Source: an uncultured Lentisphaeria bacterium (GTDB lineage Bacteria; Verrucomicrobiota; Lentisphaeria; Victivallales; Victivallaceae). From it: a DNA stretch of 46,967 bases. Shown piece by piece: positions 26,903 through 34,762 of this stretch (its first letter is position 1; the number at the start of each line of letters is the position of its first letter). The position numbers and the translations under genes were made by a program. The notes below the pieces were generated by a model. That model did not search any database. It saw nothing but the letters and a program-made list of their open reading frames with translations, and was not told where the DNA came from. The stretch is taken from NCBI GenBank assembly GCA_937888615.1, contig CALABZ010000371.1, forward strand, positions 1 to 46,967. Reading direction: 5' to 3'.

Positions 26903-27229
26903 TTACCAGCGATTGCCGCCGCCGCCGCCGCCATTGAAACGACGGTTGCCGCCGCCACTGCTGCCGCCGCTGCGGGCAGGACGTTCTTCGCGAGGCCTGG
27001 CTTCATTGACCACAATCTTGCGGCCGTCGCAATCAGAACCATTCAGAGCTTCGATGGCCGCATTGGCTTCGCCCTGATTGTTCATTTCAACGAACCCGAA
27101 TCCTTTGGCGCGGCCAGTGTCGCGGTCTGTCACGATGTTAACCGAATCGACAGTGCCATAGGTTCTGAACATGTTGGTGAGTTGAGCTTCATCTGCCGAA
27201 AACGGCATGTTTCCTACGTAAATTCTCAT
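26903..27229 (-). CDS. glycine-rich RRM RNA-binding protein
   Basis: This 108-aa protein has a single RNA recognition motif: RNP2 as IYVGNMPF at the N-terminus and RNP1 as KGFGFVEM around residues 42-49. A short basic, arginine- and glycine-rich tail ends in a GGGGGG run. Such small bacterial RRM proteins bind RNA and are often cold-induced; the tail helps RNA contact. The ATG at 27229 has AAGGAAAACCC as ribosome binding site. A long upstream gap that may include a leader precedes it, and a strong terminator ends it, so it is a single-gene unit. Confidence 0.92.
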   Translation of the reverse strand: MRIYVGNMPFSADEAQLTNMFRTYGTVDSVNIVTDRDTGRAKGFGFVEMNNQGEANAAIEALNGSDCDGRKIVVNEARPREERPARSGGSSGGGNRRFNGGGGGGNRW

Positions 27230-27586
27230 AGGGTTTTCCTTTTGCGGTTTTTCCGCGGTTTATAGCTTTCCCGGGATAAAAATTGACTGAGTTTTGGAAT
27301 GTCGACCTAATCACTGCCCGGCAGAAAACGGAGAAAGCTGAGTATTCAGAAACCACCGGGAGGAATATGCGAAGAAATCAGGATGTTAAAATCAAAAAAT
27401 CAAACCAAAAAACGTAAACTCTCATCTTGCTTCCAAATGTACTGTTTTAAAACATAACTCCCATGAGTTACGGCATCGTACTGTTTTCGGAAGCTTATTT
27501 TAATAACAATACTACGTGAAAGCCTGATTACAAGACAAAGTATGAAAATAATTGAAAATTAATTATTTCCGACTTGAAGGATGATC
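27230..27586. other. AT-rich intergenic stretch between divergent genes
   Basis: No gene is seen in these 357 bases. Toward the RRM gene, TATAAA (minus strand, 27259-27264) could be a -10 box but its -35 partner is poor. A small perfect hairpin AACTC-CCAT-GAGTT occurs near 27447-27460. The rest is A/T-rich without clear structure. Confidence 0.5.
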
Positions 27587-27615
27587 TTGACAAAACACGA
27601 CGCCGAGCGTACATT
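27587..27615 (+). promoter_or_regulatory. candidate promoter of the AspT/YidE-type transporter gene
   Basis: A perfect TTGACA (27587-27592), a 17-base spacer and TACATT (27610-27615) lie inside the open frame that extends upstream of the chosen ATG 27686. This supports the later start and implies a leader of about 64 bases. Confidence 0.55.
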
Positions 27616-27623
27616 AAGGGATT

Positions 27624-27661
27624 GCAAGCCGATACATGATTGGAAACAGGCGGCGGCTTGC
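27624..27661 (+). promoter_or_regulatory. leader hairpin upstream of the transporter gene
   Basis: GCAAGCCG (27624-27631) and CGGCTTGC (27654-27661) are perfect inverted repeats separated by 22 bases in the predicted leader. The element could be an RNA structure or a protein operator; its function is unknown. Confidence 0.4.
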
Positions 27662-27685
27662 CGAAAACGGAAGCGAAATCCCTTG

Positions 27686-29413
27686 ATGGAACATTTTCTG
27701 ACAACTTATTTGAATATTCCCGCTGTCGCTGTTTTTATCATTATCGCAGGCGGGCACATCCTGGGTAAACTGAAGGTGGGAAAGTTCCAACTGGGCGGTT
27801 TCTGCGGGATTTTGATCGTCGCCATTCTGGTCGGCGGCCTATGCAAATGGTACTATAGCATAAGCTCGGTCCGGTATTTCAACACCGCCAATCTGGACAG
27901 CCTGCGAAAAATCGGTTTCCTGTTGTTCATATACGCGGTTGGATATGAAGTCGGGCCTTCTTTTCTGGCGGCTTTTCGGCGCAGAGCCTGGAAGGAAGTG
28001 CATGTGGCTCTTTTTCTTTCGCTCGTTACCGTCGGGCTGATCGTGTTGACGATCCTGCTGACGTCTCCCACGCCCGGCGCATTGGTCGGCAGTGTGGCGG
28101 GCGGGTTGACGCAGGCATCGATCCTGGGAACCGGCGAGTCCCAGTATCAGCTTATGGGCGGACCGGATTTCGACCTGTTTATTCGACAGGAAACGCTTGC
28201 TTTCGCCTCGACTTACGCGGCGAGCGTGATTATCACCATGTTGTTTTGCGTGGTCGCGGTTCCGTACCTGTTGAAACGCAGTCTGGAGGAGGATGCGTTC
28301 AAATTGCAGTCGGCGTCGGGAGGGAGACTGGTTGAGGCCGCTGAGGAGTTTGCATTGCCGAAACGAATCGGGCGGATGTACCGGGTCGCGCGGGCGCAGG
28401 ACCGGACCGTGGAAGAATTCAACGCCTCGGTCGATTTCAATGCCAGTATTGAAGCGGTGTACCGGGACATGAAAGCGCTTGAGGGCATTACCGGGACGGT
28501 CCCGGCGGAGGGCGATGTCGTTGTGATTATCGGAAAACGCCAGGACGTGATCGCGCTGGGAGAACTGTTTGGCGAGGAGGTGCGCGATTGTTCCTGCGAC
28601 GACCTGGTGATGCAGTCGATGTCCGGGGTGATTACCCGCCGGGATTGTCAGGGAATTACACTGGCGGAGTTCCGTTCGCGCCTCGCGGCGGAAGCGGTTC
28701 CGGGGATTTATATTGAGGAGATATCCAGGGGCAACCGGCCTTTGCCGCTGCTGGCGGACACGCTTTTGCACCGTGGTGATGTCGTTCGAATGTTCGACCG
28801 GCGCTGCGATATCCGCAAGGCCGCCGGATGGTTCGGCTATCTGATTGATTCCGGCAACAAAACCGACATGCTGGCGCTGGCGGTCGGGATCGCTTCCGGG
28901 GTGGGTCTGGGACTGCTGCCGCTGTTCCATCCGTCACTGAAGCTCGGGGACTGTCTCGGGGTCATGTTTCTGGGCATCCTGATCAGTGTGATTCGTTCGC
29001 GGCACCCGTTTCTCGGGGCGTTTCCGCCTGCGGCCTCGCAGTTGTTCAAGGACTTCGGGTTGTCTCTTTTTCTGGTGATTACCGGTCTTTCGGCGTTGGA
29101 CAACCTGCATATGGCGGATGGGCGGCTGTTGCTGTCGGCATTGGCGGTGGGGGCTGTTTTCGCGATTGTGCCGCTGACGCTGACGGCGTTGTTCGCCAAA
29201 TACGTTTTGAAGTATGACAATTCAGCGGTGCTGGCGTCATCGCTGGCCGGAGCCCGAAGCGCGAATCCGGCTTTTGCCGCTATTCTGGAGAAAAGCGGCG
29301 CAAGCTGCCTTGCCGTTCCGTTTTCGGTCACTTACGCCGTTTCAAACGTCAGTTTGACCCTGCTTGGCCCGTTGACCATTTACTTGTTTCAATTGTTCAA
29401 CGGAAGCCTGTAA
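27686..29413 (+). CDS. AspT/YidE-type membrane transporter with central RCK-C-like domains
   Basis: This 575-aa protein has two sets of about five membrane helices flanking a cytosolic core, the layout of the aspartate:alanine exchanger (AAEx) family with YidE/YbjL duplication domains. The first half carries AVGYEVGPSFLAAFRRR and SVAGGLTQASILGTGES, a family signature near the substrate path. The centre (about 215-385) contains two TrkA-C-like folds (VVVIIGKRQDVIALGELFGE). The second half repeats the pattern with GARSANPAF. The substrate is unknown, possibly a dicarboxylic amino acid. The ATG at 27686 is used because upstream codons overlap the promoter; the ribosome binding site (GGAAG) is weak. 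It converges on the PBP-like gene without an obvious terminator. Confidence 0.85.
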   Translation: MEHFLTTYLNIPAVAVFIIIAGGHILGKLKVGKFQLGGFCGILIVAILVGGLCKWYYSISSVRYFNTANLDSLRKIGFLLFIYAVGYEVGPSFLAAFRRRAWKEVHVALFLSLVTVGLIVLTILLTSPTPGALVGSVAGGLTQASILGTGESQYQLMGGPDFDLFIRQETLAFASTYAASVIITMLFCVVAVPYLLKRSLEEDAFKLQSASGGRLVEAAEEFALPKRIGRMYRVARAQDRTVEEFNASVDFNASIEAVYRDMKALEGITGTVPAEGDVVVIIGKRQDVIALGELFGEEVRDCSCDDLVMQSMSGVITRRDCQGITLAEFRSRLAAEAVPGIYIEEISRGNRPLPLLADTLLHRGDVVRMFDRRCDIRKAAGWFGYLIDSGNKTDMLALAVGIASGVGLGLLPLFHPSLKLGDCLGVMFLGILISVIRSRHPFLGAFPPAASQLFKDFGLSLFLVITGLSALDNLHMADGRLLLSALAVGAVFAIVPLTLTALFAKYVLKYDNSAVLASSLAGARSANPAFAAILEKSGASCLAVPFSVTYAVSNVSLTLLGPLTIYLFQLFNGSL

Positions 29414-29435
29414 CGAAAAATCGCGTGGCAGGGAA

Positions 29436-30311
29436 TCAGAGTTTGTCCATGATATTTTTCCAGACGGGGACGACGCGCTTTCCGTAAAGGGGCTTTCCCG
29501 GCGCGCCCTGGCCCCGAATCGAAACGAGCAGCACGTATTTCGGCTGTTCGACCGGTGAAACTCCGATACAGCTTCCGATATAATCGGATGTATCCGGCAC
29601 CCTGTAGGTTCCGGCTTGAACGGCCAATCCGTTGGCGGCGCCGGCCTGGGCGGTCAACATGCCGATGATTGCGGGGACTGTGGCTCTGGATTTGAAGGTG
29701 TCTTGATCATCGGCGGCCAGTTTGCACCAGCCCTCAAGCAGTTGTTCGGGGGAAATCTTAACGGCGCCGTACCCGATCGCAAACCGGGACAGAACGAATT
29801 TTTCATGCAGGTCTTCCGGGTACGGAATATGCAGTTTTTTCAGGTATGGGATCAGTTTATCCGCGCCCATTTGAAGAGCGATTTTGGCTGTGCCGATGTT
29901 GCTGTTCTTGGTTAAAACCTCGGAAACCGACAATTCCTGATACGGAGCGACATCGCGAAGCGGTTTTTTGTCGATCATGAACACGCCCTTTTCGCAGTCG
30001 ATTTCAGTCTGCGGAGTAACGGTTTCCGAGTCAAGGGCGAAGGCAATCATCAGCGGTTTGAACATCGAAGCCGGGGCAAAGCCTTTGAATTTGTCGCCGA
30101 TCTGGACCCGCGCTATGATTTTTCCCGTCGAGGCTTCCGCCAAAATCGCCAGTCCCTGTTTGGAATCCAATGCCGCAAGACCCGCCTGCAACTCTTTTTC
30201 GATCATTTGCCCGGTCGCCGACGTGTTTTTTGCGGCTGGAGCCTCGTTGGCGCAGACCGAAACAGCAAATCCCAACAGGAAAACAGCGATCAGATTTTGG
30301 TGAAACAACAT
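29436..30311 (-). CDS. secreted penicillin-binding-protein-like transpeptidase domain, altered motifs
   Basis: This 291-aa protein is the last gene of the long minus-strand cluster. A signal peptide (LIAVFLLGFAVSVCA) is followed by one transpeptidase domain like the C-terminal half of FtsI/PBP2. SxxK is intact as PASMFKPL (S82, K85). The SxN motif reads NSN in TKNSNIGTAKIAL, and the KTG motif reads QAG in AVQAGTYR. It may still bind or acylate substrate, but the lost lysine of KTG argues for weak or no transpeptidase activity. There is no pedestal domain and no second membrane anchor. The start at 30311 has GGAGG about 10 nt upstream. It lies 66 bases after the SEDS-FGE gene, echoing the usual SEDS-PBP partnership. 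Confidence 0.82.
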   Translation of the reverse strand: MLFHQNLIAVFLLGFAVSVCANEAPAAKNTSATGQMIEKELQAGLAALDSKQGLAILAEASTGKIIARVQIGDKFKGFAPASMFKPLMIAFALDSETVTPQTEIDCEKGVFMIDKKPLRDVAPYQELSVSEVLTKNSNIGTAKIALQMGADKLIPYLKKLHIPYPEDLHEKFVLSRFAIGYGAVKISPEQLLEGWCKLAADDQDTFKSRATVPAIIGMLTAQAGAANGLAVQAGTYRVPDTSDYIGSCIGVSPVEQPKYVLLVSIRGQGAPGKPLYGKRVVPVWKNIMDKL

Positions 30312-30377
30312 GTTTGGAGCCCTCCTTAAATTAGCTTCAATTATTTTGAAATGCCTTACTGCGCAATCCTTCAAAAC

Positions 30378-32288
30378 TCATTTCGATTCAATTTTATCCC
30401 GATTCGATAATTTAGCACGATATGGAACCAGTATCAAACGGAATCCCAGGCAATAATTGCGGGTCGAAGGAGAAACATAGGCCCGTCCCGCCGAACGGCA
30501 GAGCGCCGAATCGCTTTCCCAGCTTCCGCCGCGAAATACTTTATACGAGCCGGTTTTCGGACCGGTCGGATCGCTGGCGTCTTCCCGATAACTTCCGTAC
30601 CAATCCAGACACCATTCCCAGACGTTTCCGTGCATGTCGTACAGGCCCAGGTCGTTCGGCTTTTTCTCGCCGACCGGATGAGTGGTGCGCTTCGAATTCC
30701 GCAGGTACCATCCGACTTCGTTCAGGTGGGGGCAGTCACCGTCGGTTGTTTCCAGATCATGCTTGTTATTCAATGCGGATGCGGCGCCGGCACGACACGC
30801 ATACTCCCATTGCGCCTCTGTCGGCAGCGAGAACACATAGCCTTCCGGTAGTCGTCCGGCATTTTGTTCCCACTTCGTCAGCTTTTCGCAAAACGCCATG
30901 GCGTCGTACCAGGAAACTTTTTCGACGGGGAGATTATTGCCGCAAAAGAAAGACGGCATTTGTCCGGTCAGCGCTCCGTACTGCTTCTGCGTCACCGGAA
31001 ATTTTCCGATATGGAATCCCTGCGTCAGAACAACTTCGTGGAATTCTTCGTCTTCGGATCGTCCCAGCTCGTCGCAGGGACTTCCCATCATGAATCTGCC
31101 GGGAGGACACCACAGCATTTCAAGGGAGATTCCGCCGGGCAATATGGCCTGTCCGCAGAACTCCGTTCCGATATTTTTCCGTTGCCGGTTCTCTTCCGCC
31201 GGAGGCGGGCATTCGGGCGAAGCCGGTTCGGAGGAAACACTGAGAATCAATGCCAGCCCCAGCAGGGTAAACGTCAGACTGCTGCCGTTGCCGATCAGCG
31301 GCATCCCCGTATGAACGCCCGGCGCCAGTCCGACGATCATGGCCAGATTGTAAAATACCGGAATCAGCAGAAACGCCGAAAATCCGGCAACCGTCAATTT
31401 AGCCTCGGATTTCTGGAGACGACAGACCAGCAGGACCGACAGGGCCGCCGCCAGACAGTATCCGGCAATCATTGCGAGAAGAAAAATCCATCCCCCGCGC
31501 AAGGTCAATTCGGCAAGCAGCCAATCACCATTGTCATGGTAATGGGTCAGGATCGGAGCATTGTGATTGCCGAACCAGCCGCCCGTCCGGATCGCCTCCA
31601 GCGACCGCCGCAGAAAATAATTCCAGGTGTACTGAAATTGCTCGGGCAGGAGAAACGCCGCCAGCCGTTTGAACCGGAGCGGTTGGGCCCAGGCCAGATA
31701 TCCGGCGCCGGCGCTGAAGAATCCGGCCAGCACTCCCCAGTACGGCCAGGCGCTTTTCCCTCGAACCACGGTGAGCATGATCAGTGCCGTTACCCACAGG
31801 AGAAAGAACGCAAACAGGTTTCCGCTGAGAAAAACCAGCGTCAACAGCGCGGTCACCGGCACCACGGTTTTCCAAGGCTCTTTTGACCTGCGGCTTCGTA
31901 GCTGGTTGGCCAGAAGCAGAATCAGGGCGACTCCGGCCAGGTCCGTCGTCAGCAGGTGAAACCCGCCGAATGACAGCCATTTGTGCGCACCGTATACCGG
32001 TGGGGCGAAGTATCCGCAAGCGACCACCGCCCCCGCCAGAGCCACCAGCGGCCAGGCCAGACGGAGCACTTTGCCGTACCCGACGTGGATAATGATCAAA
32101 AACACCACCAGCCCCACCGTCAGTCGACAGCAGCATCGGTTATGAACCTGTTCGGTGTGCGGCAATACGAATGACAGCCCGTACAAAATAGCGGCCATCA
32201 GGAGAAAACAGTCCAAAACCAGTAACGCTCCCGCATTCCGGGGAGACATATTTTCCCATATTTTCCGGCAGTTTGTCAAAAATCTCAT
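30378..32288 (-). CDS. SEDS (RodA/FtsW-like) glycosyltransferase fused to FGE-sulfatase-like domain
   Basis: This is a 636-aa chimera. Residues about 20-352 have ten predicted helices with SEDS marks: GAHKWLSFGGFHLLTTDLAG (like the ARRWI…QPSE region), GGWFGNH, the large outer loop with GDWLLAEL (D255 aligns with the catalytic aspartate of RodA/FtsW), and GLAPGVHTGMPLIGNGSS (P…G.S motif). Residues about 380-625 are an FGE-sulfatase fold: GRFMMGSP, PVTQKQYGALTG, PVEKVSWYDAMAFCEKL, LPTEAQWEYACRAG, GLYDMHGNVWEWCLDWY, FRGGSWESDS and the GFRLI end. Only one cysteine (C597) stands where true formylglycine enzymes have two, so this domain may bind and not oxidise. By topology it lies in the cytosol. 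ATG 32288 has AGGTGA. A PBP-like gene follows. Confidence 0.85.
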   Translation of the reverse strand: MRFLTNCRKIWENMSPRNAGALLVLDCFLLMAAILYGLSFVLPHTEQVHNRCCCRLTVGLVVFLIIIHVGYGKVLRLAWPLVALAGAVVACGYFAPPVYGAHKWLSFGGFHLLTTDLAGVALILLLANQLRSRRSKEPWKTVVPVTALLTLVFLSGNLFAFFLLWVTALIMLTVVRGKSAWPYWGVLAGFFSAGAGYLAWAQPLRFKRLAAFLLPEQFQYTWNYFLRRSLEAIRTGGWFGNHNAPILTHYHDNGDWLLAELTLRGGWIFLLAMIAGYCLAAALSVLLVCRLQKSEAKLTVAGFSAFLLIPVFYNLAMIVGLAPGVHTGMPLIGNGSSLTFTLLGLALILSVSSEPASPECPPPAEENRQRKNIGTEFCGQAILPGGISLEMLWCPPGRFMMGSPCDELGRSEDEEFHEVVLTQGFHIGKFPVTQKQYGALTGQMPSFFCGNNLPVEKVSWYDAMAFCEKLTKWEQNAGRLPEGYVFSLPTEAQWEYACRAGAASALNNKHDLETTDGDCPHLNEVGWYLRNSKRTTHPVGEKKPNDLGLYDMHGNVWEWCLDWYGSYREDASDPTGPKTGSYKVFRGGSWESDSALCRSAGRAYVSPSTRNYCLGFRLILVPYRAKLSNRDKIESK

Positions 32289-32318
32289 TATTTCACCTAT
32301 CCATTGTTTTGCTCATTT

Positions 32319-32324
32319 ATTATA
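32319..32324 (-). promoter_or_regulatory. possible internal -10 box before the SEDS-FGE gene
   Basis: A perfect TATAAT on the minus strand sits in the 89-base gap between the RyR/Rossmann gene and the SEDS-FGE gene. No good -35 element lies 16-18 bases upstream, so this is weak. Confidence 0.3.
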
Positions 32325-32377
32325 GGGCAAGAATAGGAACGGATATGACACGATATTTCGAAATTCCAGGGCTTTTT

Positions 32378-34474
32378 TCAGCCGGGAAACACCTCCTTCC
32401 GGCGAACCACCGGCAATCCGGCTTCCGCAAGCGTTTCCGGGATCGCCCGGACGAAAAGCATATCGTAGCCTTGCAGGGAATTCACCGTCGGCCGGGCTTT
32501 CGCATTGAGGGTAGGGGTGAAGTCGTCCCGTGAGAGCTTTGCGGCATTTTCCGGGTTCGCGGCACAGACAATGGCGTAATCAATGTCCGGCAATTTCTCG
32601 AACGGAACCAACGCGGCATGGCGGTTGCACTGATTGACCTGATTGGCCTTCTTTTGAGGCATCAAGGCCAGCGGCGGATTTTCCATGTCCCATAAATGAA
32701 CGCCGCGGGTGAAGTGGAAGGCGTTCCAGCGTAAATGCTCATTTTCCGCCAACACGATGAGGTTTTGTTCGATTTTGGCGGAAACTTCCTCAAGGGGAAC
32801 TCCGGGCTCGCCGGTCGTCCCGATGTCGTAACCGATCAAACGCAGCAGATTGCGTTGACCGGCCGCCGACGAACGGCTTGACTCCTGGCTGAAGAATGAA
32901 GCATTGCGCCAGGCGGTTTCCCGGTCAGGCTCTCCGGAAGTCCATTTGTGATTCAGATGTTTGGCGATGAGGTCGGTGACTTCGTCGATCAGCACATCCT
33001 TGCGATAGATGTCGGAAAGCCTGCCGAACAGGACGAAACGGCAGGCGGCGCTGCGGCAGTATTCATAGGTTTCCTGACACCCAATCCGGGTGAAAATGAC
33101 ATGATCTCCGAGCGGCAGGGCCCGGTCTTTGAAAATTCGCAACAGAATTTCGGTCGTCTTGAGGTTGAATTCATCCTCGTCCAGGCAGACTAGTATCCGA
33201 TTGTATTTTTCCGCATTGGCGCTGAACCATTGATGGAATTCGCGCCCGTCCACGTCCATCGGGTGAAAACTGAGATGATACTCGCGGACCGCTTCCGGGC
33301 ATTGGCTGGCGTAGGATTCAAAATTCTTCGGTTCGCGGTCGATAATGTCCGCCCGAAAAGCCGTCCCTTTGAATTGGGCGTCGCAGACTTCACTTTTGAG
33401 CAATTCCTCTCCTTGCTGGCCGAAACCGAGCAGCAACAGCCGGAATTTCCCGGCGACGGCGGCACTTTCTGTGTCCACCGTGATGCCCGGACAGTCCAGC
33501 ATCGGGTAACGCCGTGCGAAATTGCGGGCGGTCAGGGCGGTTTCGCTGAAAATATGGACGTTCACACGTTCCTTGGCCTGATCGGCCCAACTGCGCAGGA
33601 AGGATTCATCCGTTCCCTTGTCGATACGCACATAAACGGAGGTTTTTTCCCGGGGCTTTCGGACGGCGCCCAGGTGTTCTACCAGCTTCTGGGCCATTTC
33701 CACATTCCAGTGGGGATTTTCGGAGAGGAACAGGTGGCGCCGCGCCCGGCTGAAAAATCGTTTGACATTCTCAAAGTCCGCAAAATCACACAGGAAATTC
33801 TCGGCGTCGAGACGGTCGGTTTCCCGCAGGCATTGCTCGCGGTCGCCGCGCAGTTCACGTGGCAGCAGAAAAAGGTTCTGTTCACCGGCGGAATGCCGGT
33901 ACATATCCTTCGCCAGCAGCAATCCCTGCGGCGACACCCCCCAGAATACATTCAGGTTCCGGCTGGGGACCAGCCAGCGCCGTCCCCAGTTGACTAGCCG
34001 CCGTCCGAAAAAGGAGAAGACGATGGCGCCGAAATACAGGTAAATCACGAAATGAAACAGATGATATTGGAATTGCAATCCCGGTCCGGCTTCGGCGAGT
34101 CCGGCTTCGTCGTAGGGACCGCGGGATGGGAAAAACGCGGCCAGCGAATTGTTGGCCGCATCCAGAAATTCATGTCCTTGCGCGGAATATCCGGTCCGGT
34201 TGATGGTGGTGTAGAGCCACGCCCCCCACAGGAACAGCACGGCGAAGACGGCAATCCGTATGCCGTTGCGCTTGAACGGCCGGTACGACACGAACAATAC
34301 CCAGCCGGACAACAGGAACAACGCCAGTTCGCCGAGGATCAGCGCCAGCGAACAATCCGGAGCCTGACGCCGCCAGACGACGGCGATTCCGAACATGGCC
34401 GCGATCAGGAGCAGGGTGATCAGCCGCCGCCAATAAAGTTGACAGCACCGAACAAAAACAGGGTTATTTTTCAT
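32378..34474 (-). CDS. 4-TM protein with two Rossmann (TrkA-N-like) domains and C-terminal RyR domain
   Basis: This 698-aa protein has four membrane helices (about 18-34, 42-64, 72-91 and 137-157) with an outer loop between the third and fourth. Two Rossmann-like NAD-binding units follow: LNVFWGVSPQGLLLAKDM (about 174-191) and LLLLGFGQQGEELL (346-359). A RyR-type domain ends the protein (about 568-640), with LAENEHLRWNAFHF and HAALVPFEKLPDID. The build resembles a ligand-gated channel or transporter with RCK-type control, but no TxGYG potassium filter is seen, so conduction is only a guess. RyR domains in bacteria are thought to bind nucleotide-derived ligands. Its start overlaps the stop of the small RyR gene by 11 bases, so the two are translationally coupled. 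Confidence 0.75.
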   Translation of the reverse strand: MKNNPVFVRCCQLYWRRLITLLLIAAMFGIAVVWRRQAPDCSLALILGELALFLLSGWVLFVSYRPFKRNGIRIAVFAVLFLWGAWLYTTINRTGYSAQGHEFLDAANNSLAAFFPSRGPYDEAGLAEAGPGLQFQYHLFHFVIYLYFGAIVFSFFGRRLVNWGRRWLVPSRNLNVFWGVSPQGLLLAKDMYRHSAGEQNLFLLPRELRGDREQCLRETDRLDAENFLCDFADFENVKRFFSRARRHLFLSENPHWNVEMAQKLVEHLGAVRKPREKTSVYVRIDKGTDESFLRSWADQAKERVNVHIFSETALTARNFARRYPMLDCPGITVDTESAAVAGKFRLLLLGFGQQGEELLKSEVCDAQFKGTAFRADIIDREPKNFESYASQCPEAVREYHLSFHPMDVDGREFHQWFSANAEKYNRILVCLDEDEFNLKTTEILLRIFKDRALPLGDHVIFTRIGCQETYEYCRSAACRFVLFGRLSDIYRKDVLIDEVTDLIAKHLNHKWTSGEPDRETAWRNASFFSQESSRSSAAGQRNLLRLIGYDIGTTGEPGVPLEEVSAKIEQNLIVLAENEHLRWNAFHFTRGVHLWDMENPPLALMPQKKANQVNQCNRHAALVPFEKLPDIDYAIVCAANPENAAKLSRDDFTPTLNAKARPTVNSLQGYDMLFVRAIPETLAEAGLPVVRRKEVFPG

Positions 34475-34733
34475 GATGATTATCCTTTATAATATTATAT
34501 CCGAGTGAACGCAGGGCTTTCATGGTTTCGCGGACGGTATTGCGGTCATGTTCTTTTTCGGCTTCGGGGAGTCGGTCATAGGGGACGAGGCACGGGTGCA
34601 GCTTTTGAACATCGTTGCGGACGGGGCCGTACTGCCAGCCCTGCTCGAGGCGGAGCCGGGCCCAGGCGTCGTGAACGCGCCGGGCGGTTTGTTCCACCAC
34701 CTCTTGCATTTCCGATATTTTCAATTCAGTCAT
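34464..34733 (-). CDS. small stand-alone RyR-domain protein
   Basis: This 89-aa protein consists only of a ryanodine-receptor-type (RyR) repeat. Hallmarks are ARRVHDAWARLRLEQGW, KLHPCLVPYDRLPEAEKEHDR (the LVPYxxLPExEKxxDR signature) and RETMKALRSLGYNI. In animal channels this fold forms part of the cytosolic shell. In bacteria it occurs in conflict and phage-encoded contexts and is presumed to bind a small ligand. AAGGA lies about 10 bases before the ATG. The gene overlaps the start of the larger RyR protein and follows the TIR-TPR gene after 29 bases. A single-domain adaptor or ligand buffer for the larger RyR protein is a reasonable inference. Confidence 0.85.
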   Translation of the reverse strand: MTELKISEMQEVVEQTARRVHDAWARLRLEQGWQYGPVRNDVQKLHPCLVPYDRLPEAEKEHDRNTVRETMKALRSLGYNIIKDNHHEK

Positions 34734-34762
34734 TATTTCTTTTCCTTCACTGTTTGATCCAC

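Noticed and set aside
27581..27685. upstream start for the AspT/YidE-type protein
   Set aside because: That stretch contains a TTGACA-N17-TACATT promoter and adds a charged, non-family N-terminus with no spaced ribosome binding site.
31077..31150. true formylglycine-generating enzyme activity in the SEDS chimera
   Set aside because: Only one of the paired catalytic cysteines is seen and no sulfatase gene is adjacent, so a binding or regulatory fold is more likely.
32378..34474. potassium channel call for the 4-TM RyR protein
   Set aside because: RCK-like folds are present but there is no TxGYG selectivity filter between the helices.
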